Positions 1 through 4,450 of a DNA stretch of 11,375 nt are shown piece after piece. Source of the stretch: Candidatus Kapaibacterium sp. (GTDB taxonomy: Bacteria > Bacteroidota > Ignavibacteria > Kapaibacteriales > UBA2268). The notes under the pieces are model-generated. The model was not told where the DNA came from, searched no databases, and worked only from the letters and a program-made list of their open reading frames with translations. The stretch covers positions 1 through 11,375 of the forward strand of contig JAQIDA010000327.1 in NCBI GenBank assembly GCA_027858275.1. The letters are read 5' to 3'. Position 1 is the first letter of the stretch. Each line of letters begins with the position of its first letter. A program made the translations under genes and the position numbers.

Positions 1-162
1 TTTAGAAGTTGCTTGAAATTCGGGCGGTTCGCATCTGTAATTACTGCCGAGCAATTTTCTGATTCTGATTTTGTTAATAAGACGCAAAAGGACAATCCCG
101 CCGACGATCGCAATTGCTATATATTCCAACATATCATCCACAACAAATTCTATTATATCCAT
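1..162 (-). CDS. Partial small membrane protein, function unknown (cut by left edge)
   Basis: An open frame starts at ATG 162-160 and is still open after 54 codons at base 1, so the gene continues outside the window. The product begins MDIIEFVVDDMLEYIAIAIV. One membrane-spanning segment lies at about residues 12-28, followed by a basic stretch (KIRIRKL, about 31-37), which suggests an N-out, C-in single-pass anchor. The start is supported by position: it lies 30 bases after the stop of the DsrE-like gene on the same strand, with a weak purine-rich site (AAAGAAAT) just before it. The two are probably co-transcribed. No family is recognised. The visible part is too short to tell a tiny membrane protein from the anchor of a larger one. 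Confidence 0.55.
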   Translation of the reverse strand, partial: MDIIEFVVDDMLEYIAIAIVGGIVLLRLINKIRIRKLLGSNYRCEPPEFQATSK

Positions 163-192
163 ATTTCTTTTATCAAATTATTGTAATGATTT

Positions 193-549
193 TCAAAAAG
201 TCAGAACCTGATCGCAATCAGCGGTCAGCTGTGCCAGCTCAACCATAGTGCTGATTTTGCATCCTGAAATAAAAGGCAACTCTCTGATACCTCGAGCGTC
301 GGCGCAGGTGCCGCACATCAAAACTCTGCCGTCTTTGAGCAGAACGATTTTCAGCATACGTTCAATATTATAAAACCCATCCGGAGTTTTCTGGCCCGGA
401 AGAGCGCAGGTCACCGAGTCGGCCATGAGGAAAACTGTGATTTCAGCTTCAGGGTCATTTTTTCTGAGTGTTATCGCCATGCGCAGAGCATTGTATGCTT
501 TTTCAGTTCCGTAGGGAGCGTCGTTGATTATTATTAGAAATTTTTTCAT
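193..549 (-). CDS. DsrE/TusD-like sulfur-relay family protein
   Basis: A 118-residue soluble protein with the compact alpha/beta fold signature of the DsrE/DsrF (YchN-like) family. It opens with a beta strand plus loop (KFLIIINDAPYGTEKAYNAL), has a central strand VFLMADSV, and ends in DCDQVLTF, which resembles the TusD ending TCDRVVQF as I recall it. Cys79 sits seven residues before Arg86-Gly87, the same spacing as the persulfide-carrying Cys78 of TusD. Cys82 makes a CxxC with it, and Cys48 is a third candidate. Family members pass sulfur as persulfides in tRNA thiolation or dissimilatory sulfur metabolism, but many stand-alone copies have no known partner. None of the TusB, TusC or DsrC partners is present here. 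ATG 549-547 has a weak AAGAGA site before it. A 252-base, repeat-filled gap separates it from nadB. The family call is firm; the substrate is unknown. Confidence 0.85.
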   Translation of the reverse strand: MKKFLIIINDAPYGTEKAYNALRMAITLRKNDPEAEITVFLMADSVTCALPGQKTPDGFYNIERMLKIVLLKDGRVLMCGTCADARGIRELPFISGCKISTMVELAQLTADCDQVLTF

Positions 550-599
550 TTTTCTCTTGATATTGTGATTGATTGATGCGTTCTTGTGTTTCGTGCCGT

Positions 600-643
600 A
601 CCACCCCGCCCTTCGGGCACCTCTCCTAAAACAGGAGGGGAGT
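600..643 (+). repeat. Repeat family A, copy 1
   Basis: Reads ACCACCCCGCCCTTCGGGC, then CTCTCCTAAAACAGGAGGGG. It can form two successive hairpins: GCCC/GGGC, and CTCCT(AAAACA)GGAG. It lacks the AAGA seen at the left end of three other copies. It faces copy 2 (756-803) as the outer arm of a nested inverted repeat. Confidence 0.8.
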
Positions 644-666
644 TAGAATAAGAAATAATACCCTGT

Positions 667-692
667 GTAGAGACGTCCAAATTGGGCGTCTC
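667..692. repeat. Repeat family B, copy 1 (palindrome)
   Basis: Nearly perfect palindrome: GTAGAGACGTCCAAATTGGG followed by CGTCTC. One base (T for C) breaks the symmetry. Its right side runs straight into CTAAAACA, a piece also found inside family A, so this copy looks like a B/A junction. Confidence 0.8.
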
Positions 693-721
693 CTAAAACA
701 CAAATCCGGGTGTTTCGTGCT

Positions 722-747
722 GAGACGCCCAAATTGGGCGTCTCTAC
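722..747. repeat. Repeat family B, copy 2 (perfect palindrome core)
   Basis: The core GAGACGCCCAAATTGGGCG continues with TCTCTAC, so an arm of about 11 bases is perfectly self-complementary around AATT. It lies 29 bases from copy 1. Confidence 0.85.
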
Positions 748-755
748 AAAATCTT

Positions 756-803
756 ACTCTCCTCCTGTCTTAGGAGGAGTCCCCGCAGGGGGAGGTGGTT
801 CTT
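756..803 (-). repeat. Repeat family A, copy 2, touching the nadB stop codon
   Basis: On the minus strand it reads AAGAACCACCTCCCCCTGCG, then GGGACTCCTCCTAAGACAGG. Its first two bases are the AA of the nadB TAA stop (802-804). The hairpin ACTCCTCC...GGAGGAGAGT followed by AAGATTTTG could also serve as a weak terminator for nadB, since no other terminator is visible after that gene. Confidence 0.85.
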
Positions 804-2346
804 AATCCTGTAAATAATGCGCGCCTTTGCTTACTCTTGCTTCTAATGTGGCAGATGTTACTGCTACGGCAGTTTGCACTCCGTTACGCAGTTGTACGAT
901 TTCTTTGGTCATTTTTGCTTTCTGATAGAACTGCTCAACTTCTGTTTGGAGATGTCGGAGTATTGTCGCGGCACGGTGGAGGCGCTGACGAGTTCTTACG
1001 AGTCCGACATAATTCCACATTGTGCTTTTGACTGTCATCCAATCCTGCATAATCAGGGCCGGATCTATATATTCATTGCCGTCTTCCCACGGGAATATTT
1101 CGGGGAAGTGGTTGCCTTCTTGATAAGTAGCTGCGGCGTCTTTTCCTGCGTTGAAGCCCCAGACAACAGCTTCGAGTAGTGAGGTTGACGCTAAACGATT
1201 GGCACCGTGAACGCCTGTGCAGGAAACTTCGCCTATTGCGTATAAATGCTGCAGAGAAGTACGTCCTCGCTTGCTGACTCCGATTCCGCCGCAGGAATAA
1301 TGAGAGGCAGGAACAACCGGAACCGGTTCACGCGTTAGGTCTGTTCCGCTGTTCAGGCAATGAGAGTAAATTGTCGGGAAGCGGGTTTTGAGCCAATCAG
1401 AATCTTTGTGACTTATATCGAGATATACGCAGGGATGCCCCGTATTGAGCATTGTCTGATGAATGCCTCGGGCAACTATATCACGCGGGGCAAGCGAGCC
1501 TTGTTTATGGAAATCTTCCATAAATCTGCGACCGTCTTTATCAATTAGGACTGCTCCTTCTCCCCTCATTGACTCGGAAAGCAGGAATCTGTCGTGCTCG
1601 TTGTAGAATGTCGTCGGATGGAACTGTATGTACTGGAGATTGAAACAGCGAGCGCCGGCGCGCCAGGCCAATGCGATTCCGTCTCCTGTGGATTCGTTCG
1701 GATTGGTTGTGTGTCGAAAAATCTGTCCGAGGCCGCCTGTTGCGAGTATCGTTTTACTTGCGTAAATGGAATAGACTGAGCCGGATTTATTATCGAGCAT
1801 CAAGGCGCCGAAGCATGCTGGTTTTTTGTATATATCAAGCAGATCTGTTGAATGATGGGAAAGTGTGAGCAAATCGACAACGGTTGTGTCGGCAATCAGC
1901 TCCACATTGGGATGCTCATTCAGTGCCTTGACTAATTTTTCTTGTATGGTCTCCCCTGTTTTATCTTTTGAATGCACGATTCTGGGGACGGAGTGCGCGC
2001 CTTCTGCTGTCAGATCAAGATTTTCGTGAGAATCTTTGTCAAATTCTACACCGAATCTGTCACAAAGCAACTCTTGAACAAGTCGAGCGCCGTTTTCACA
2101 GAGCTCATCAACCGCACTCTCACGGCAATGGTCGTTCCCGGCAGCCATTATATCTTGTTTTAATTTTTCGGGTGAATCGTCAATGCCTTTGTATATTATA
2201 CCGCCCTGAGCATGCATTGTATTGCCGCTGAGAGCAGACTCTGTTTTTGTCAGAATTGTGACTTTGCTTCCTTTGTCGGCGGCAGTTATCGCAGCGACCG
2301 CGCCGGCCAAACCGGTTCCGATGATCAATATATCCGTTCTTTTCAT
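802..2346 (-). CDS. nadB: L-aspartate oxidase (quinolinate synthetase B)
   Basis: A 514-residue flavoenzyme that oxidises L-aspartate to iminoaspartate in the cytoplasm, which NadA then condenses to quinolinate for NAD synthesis. Visible signs include the N-terminal FAD-binding GTGLAG (10-15), HAQGGI (45-50), and TAEGAHS near 115 with the glutamate that marks aspartate oxidase. Also present are SMRGEG (near 260), APRDIVARGI (near 287), HYSCGGI (near 350) and GEVSCTGVHGANRLASTSLL. The last third carries the C-terminal helical domain (VGLVRTRQRL). ATG 2346 is chosen over an in-frame start 60 bases upstream because GAGAGGGACATAT precedes it and the GxGxxG strand then lies at the normal position. 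nadA and nadC are not in the window. The protein ends at HYLQD exactly where relatives continue with a conserved Tyr-Pro and a tail (E. coli NadB is 540 residues). The stop codon is shared with a repeat element. Confidence 0.96.
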   Translation of the reverse strand: MKRTDILIIGTGLAGAVAAITAADKGSKVTILTKTESALSGNTMHAQGGIIYKGIDDSPEKLKQDIMAAGNDHCRESAVDELCENGARLVQELLCDRFGVEFDKDSHENLDLTAEGAHSVPRIVHSKDKTGETIQEKLVKALNEHPNVELIADTTVVDLLTLSHHSTDLLDIYKKPACFGALMLDNKSGSVYSIYASKTILATGGLGQIFRHTTNPNESTGDGIALAWRAGARCFNLQYIQFHPTTFYNEHDRFLLSESMRGEGAVLIDKDGRRFMEDFHKQGSLAPRDIVARGIHQTMLNTGHPCVYLDISHKDSDWLKTRFPTIYSHCLNSGTDLTREPVPVVPASHYSCGGIGVSKRGRTSLQHLYAIGEVSCTGVHGANRLASTSLLEAVVWGFNAGKDAAATYQEGNHFPEIFPWEDGNEYIDPALIMQDWMTVKSTMWNYVGLVRTRQRLHRAATILRHLQTEVEQFYQKAKMTKEIVQLRNGVQTAVAVTSATLEARVSKGAHYLQD

Positions 2347-2381
2347 ATATGTCCCTCTCTCCGGTATCTTGTCAATAATAT

Positions 2382-2412
2382 CAAACTTATAAAACGATAG
2401 GCACAACCCAAA
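2382..2412 (-). promoter_or_regulatory. Candidate Bacteroidota-type promoter for nadB
   Basis: On the minus strand TTTG (2412-2409) is followed after 19 bases by TAAGTTTG (2389-2382), an exact match to the -33/-7 pattern TTTG...TAnnTTTG used by the Bacteroidota primary sigma factor. It would give a leader of about 30 bases before the nadB ATG. The region is AT-rich, so a chance match is possible. Confidence 0.45.
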
Positions 2413-2492
2413 ACAAATTAAGGATTAATTAAGAAAAAATAAGATAAAATCTGACAAATTTATACTAAGTGATCAAGGAGTTTGCTAATATC

Positions 2493-2531
2493 AAAAAAGG
2501 AGTCTGTCTGCAAAAGACAATCTCCTTTTTA
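2493..2531 (-). terminator. Rho-independent terminator, symmetrical (can work on both strands)
   Basis: The stem AAAAAGGAG / CTCCTTTTT is extended by TCTGTCT / AGACA with a small bulge around a GCAAA loop. Both strands end in a T-run. It lies 47 bases after the stop of the flavin reductase-like gene and ends that operon. It also separates it from the nadB promoter. Confidence 0.85.
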
Positions 2532-2577
2532 TTAACGTGATTTTTGAGAGGAATGCCGGAGTCGGCTGAGAAAAGAA

Positions 2578-3129
2578 TTAGAGTCCGGATTTTCTGATTT
2601 TTTCGGCTATTCCGAAATATGATTTTGAAATAGTATCATAAACAATGGGGTTCACTTTTTTTATGTCCGGCATCCCTTTTTCATTGAGAACAGATTCATC
2701 AGCGATTATGTCTACTATTTCTCCGATGAATTGTGTGTGATAGCCGAGATCTTCGTGTTTTATCAGTTTACACATGATATTGACCGGGAACTCTTTTATA
2801 TAGGGGGCATTTACGATTTCACTTCTGATCGGAGTCAAACCGGTTTCCTTGAATTTATCCATGTCTCTGCCGGATTTAATACCGACAAAATCTGCTTCCG
2901 CTGCTTGATCTACTGAAGGAATATTGACGGTGAACGCGCCTGAATCAAGGATTCCCTGATAGCTGTATCTCGACTTTCGCAATGAAATCGTGATGCTGGG
3001 CGGACCGCTGTTGCAGATGCCTCCCCATGAAATCGCTAATATATTCGGCTTATCGTCTTTGTCATAGGATCCGACGATTAATACCGGATGCGCGAGCAAT
3101 AATGTTTTCCGTCCCAGTGATACTTTCAT
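2578..3129 (-). CDS. Flavin reductase-like / flavoredoxin-like FMN-binding protein
   Basis: A 183-residue protein with the FMN-binding split-barrel pattern. It has a first barrel strand PVLIVGSYDKDDKPNILAIS (15-34), then ISLRKSRYSYQGILDSGAFT (48-67) with Ser/Arg residues typical of the flavin phosphate site, then VNIPS. A C-terminal HTQFIGEIVDI (131-141) matches the H-x-F-x-G-E-V element of the family. Relatives reduce flavins with NAD(P)H or act as FMN electron carriers (flavoredoxin); which applies cannot be read here. ATG 3129 is preferred over an in-frame TTG 18 bases upstream because AAGGAA (3139-3144) sits nine bases before the ATG, while the TTG has no site. It follows the membrane protein gene by 44 bases and is followed by a strong terminator, so the two form a likely operon. 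Membrane link unknown. Confidence 0.88.
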   Translation of the reverse strand: MKVSLGRKTLLLAHPVLIVGSYDKDDKPNILAISWGGICNSGPPSITISLRKSRYSYQGILDSGAFTVNIPSVDQAAEADFVGIKSGRDMDKFKETGLTPIRSEIVNAPYIKEFPVNIMCKLIKHEDLGYHTQFIGEIVDIIADESVLNEKGMPDIKKVNPIVYDTISKSYFGIAEKIRKSGL

Positions 3130-3173
3130 ATCTTCAGTTTCCTTCAATTTATTATGATAAATACAATCTCTGC

Positions 3174-3980
3174 TTATTCGGGTAATTTAGTATAATCGAT
3201 TTCAGATCCGAGTACGCTGTGTGGGATTAAGAAAACAACGATAAGAACTCCTACGGCGACTAATACAGCTTTTGTAGCATTTGGATTCTTTCTCAATCTC
3301 CACAATGCAAATCCCCATGCGATAATCGCGGCGAGCATTTTGTTGTCTGTCAGATCGTGTCCGAAGGGCCAACCGGTCCAGTAGGCTCCGAAGGCGTATT
3401 TTTGCATAACGGGACCGAACCAGAAACCGCCGAGGATCAGGAAGATAAATGCAATAAGTGAATAACGCATCATTCTGTCGCCTTTGGCAATCGCTTCAAG
3501 ACCGGCGCGCATGGAGAAGACGAATCCGAATACGATGGCGATGATATGCAAAATCAACCATATCGGAGGAACTGCTCCTTTGAATCGGATAATTAAGGCT
3601 TCGTCCGTCAGAGCTGTTTCTGTATTTCCGTCGGTCAGCCATATTCTATAGGTCATTTTGCCTGCCGGGGGCTGGTGCGGAATGTTGGCTGTCAGGAGGT
3701 CGCCTGTGCGTGTTAAGGGGTAGTCAGTCCAATCGTCGCGGCTGGGATAACGCTTCATTTGCATTCGCCCGCTTACTTGTTGATTTTTCATCAGGATTTC
3801 AATTATTTCGTTGCCTTCACCGCCGTGGGTTCTCGGCAATTTCATTTCAACGGTCTCCCCTGCTATTTCTATATCTATACTGACGGGATATGTCGGTCCT
3901 GTTTGTCGTTGGTATATCATTAATATGCCTGCCGCCGCAATTGCCGCAATCCATAGTAGTATGTTCTTGCTTTTGCTCAT
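3174..3980 (-). CDS. Five-helix membrane protein with extracytoplasmic domain, function unknown
   Basis: A 268-residue protein. Helix 1 is at about 7-23, then a soluble, beta-rich segment (25-136) with many charged and polar residues, predicted outside the membrane. Four further helices lie at about 137-157, 172-191, 215-229 and 238-253. Between helices 3 and 4 is a striking loop WTGWPFGHDLTDNK (201-214), the most motif-like part. His145 lies inside helix 2 and His208 in the loop, so metal or heme binding is conceivable but unproven. The ATG is preceded by AAAGGA at good spacing. Candidate promoter elements and a palindrome lie upstream. It is the first gene of the operon with the flavin reductase-like protein, which hints at a redox role. 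I do not recognise a named family. The reading frame and topology are solid. Confidence 0.8.
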   Translation of the reverse strand: MSKSKNILLWIAAIAAAGILMIYQRQTGPTYPVSIDIEIAGETVEMKLPRTHGGEGNEIIEILMKNQQVSGRMQMKRYPSRDDWTDYPLTRTGDLLTANIPHQPPAGKMTYRIWLTDGNTETALTDEALIIRFKGAVPPIWLILHIIAIVFGFVFSMRAGLEAIAKGDRMMRYSLIAFIFLILGGFWFGPVMQKYAFGAYWTGWPFGHDLTDNKMLAAIIAWGFALWRLRKNPNATKAVLVAVGVLIVVFLIPHSVLGSEIDYTKLPE

Positions 3981-4064
3981 TCTGAATTCCTTTTATTATT
4001 TTATTTTTGATTTCAATTTGTTAGGATTGTTATTCTGCCTCAGCTTTGAAGACTATTTGGCTCC

Positions 4065-4101
4065 GCTTGAGCGAACTGTTTGTATTCTGCTTGAGCGAAC
4101 T
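4065..4101. repeat. Two direct copies of GCTTGAGCGAACT, 24 bases apart
   Basis: Exact 13-base copies at 4065-4077 and 4089-4101, inside the probable leader of the membrane protein/flavin reductase operon. The spacing is a little over two helical turns, so paired protein-binding sites are possible. A local tandem duplication is equally likely. Confidence 0.6.
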
Positions 4102-4127
4102 TGTGAGCCTGTGATCTTTGACGATCC

Positions 4128-4142
4128 GTGAAACAATTTCAC
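4128..4142. promoter_or_regulatory. Palindrome GTGAAACAATTTCAC, possible operator
   Basis: A perfect 6-3-6 inverted repeat about 150 bases before the start codon at 3980 and just after the candidate promoter. It has the size and shape of a dimeric repressor site, but no regulator gene is in the window. Confidence 0.35.
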
Positions 4143-4164
4143 ATTAAATAATATTAACCTTGTC

Positions 4165-4197
4165 TAAAGATACGGTTTGTATTTCTTATAACCCAAA
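4165..4197 (-). promoter_or_regulatory. Weak candidate promoter for the membrane protein/flavin reductase operon
   Basis: TTTG (4197-4194), a 21-base gap, then TATCTTTA (4172-4165), which matches TAnnTTTG at seven of eight positions. It would imply a long leader of about 180 bases that includes the palindrome and the direct repeats. Confidence 0.3.
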
Positions 4198-4255
4198 TAA
4201 AACCGGTTCTTCTTTAATTTTTTTTGGGGATGAAATTTATTTATCCGCATTATGC

Positions 4256-4280
4256 AGAGACGCACGTCGGTGTGTCTGTG
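4256..4280. repeat. Imperfect inverted repeat, GAGACGCAC type, copy 1
   Basis: AGACGCAC pairs with GTGTGTCT with one G-T pair around GTCG. It shares the AGAGACGC...GTCTCT outline of family B but has a different centre. Confidence 0.6.
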
Positions 4281-4339
4281 AATAATATCCGGGAATTTAG
4301 TTGCCTTTTCAGGACGCGGGAGTGAAACAGGCGCACGTA

Positions 4340-4370
4340 GTAGAGGAGACGCACGGCCGTGTGTCTCTAC
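4340..4370. repeat. Imperfect inverted repeat, GAGACGCAC type, copy 2
   Basis: GTAGAGGAGACGCACGGCC followed by GTGTGTCTCTAC. It is a GTAGAGACGCACG/CGTGTGTCTCTAC palindrome with two extra bases in the left arm. The ends match family B (GTAGAGACG...CGTCTCTAC). Confidence 0.7.
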
Positions 4371-4404
4371 GAGTAGGATTATACAATAAGGATTCGTGTT
4401 ACGT

Positions 4405-4434
4405 CCGGGCGACCACACAGGGTGCGCCCCTACG
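4405..4434 (+). repeat. Repeat family C, copy 1
   Basis: CCGGGCGACCACACAGGGTG, then CGCCCCTACG. The arms GGGCGACC and GGTGCGCCC form a hairpin with a bulge. It differs from copy 2 (6953-6982) at a single base over 30, and ends 16 bases after the stop of the TPR gene. Confidence 0.85.
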
Positions 4435-4450
4435 GGATTAAAAAATCTTC

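Larger units (their letters stand above)
3981..4450. other. 470-base gap with leader, short repeats and palindromes; no gene
   Basis: No frame here looks coding. From right to left on the transcribed strand it holds a family C repeat, two GAGACGCAC-type inverted repeats, a weak candidate promoter, a 15-base palindrome and a 13-base direct repeat. The long minus-strand frame at 4164-4535 crosses repeats and the end of the TPR gene and is not credible. Confidence 0.7.

Noticed and set aside
600..803. Possible CRISPR array (repeated palindromes with spacers)
   Set aside because: The repeats belong to different families and orientations, spacers are irregular, there are only two copies of each, and no cas gene is present.
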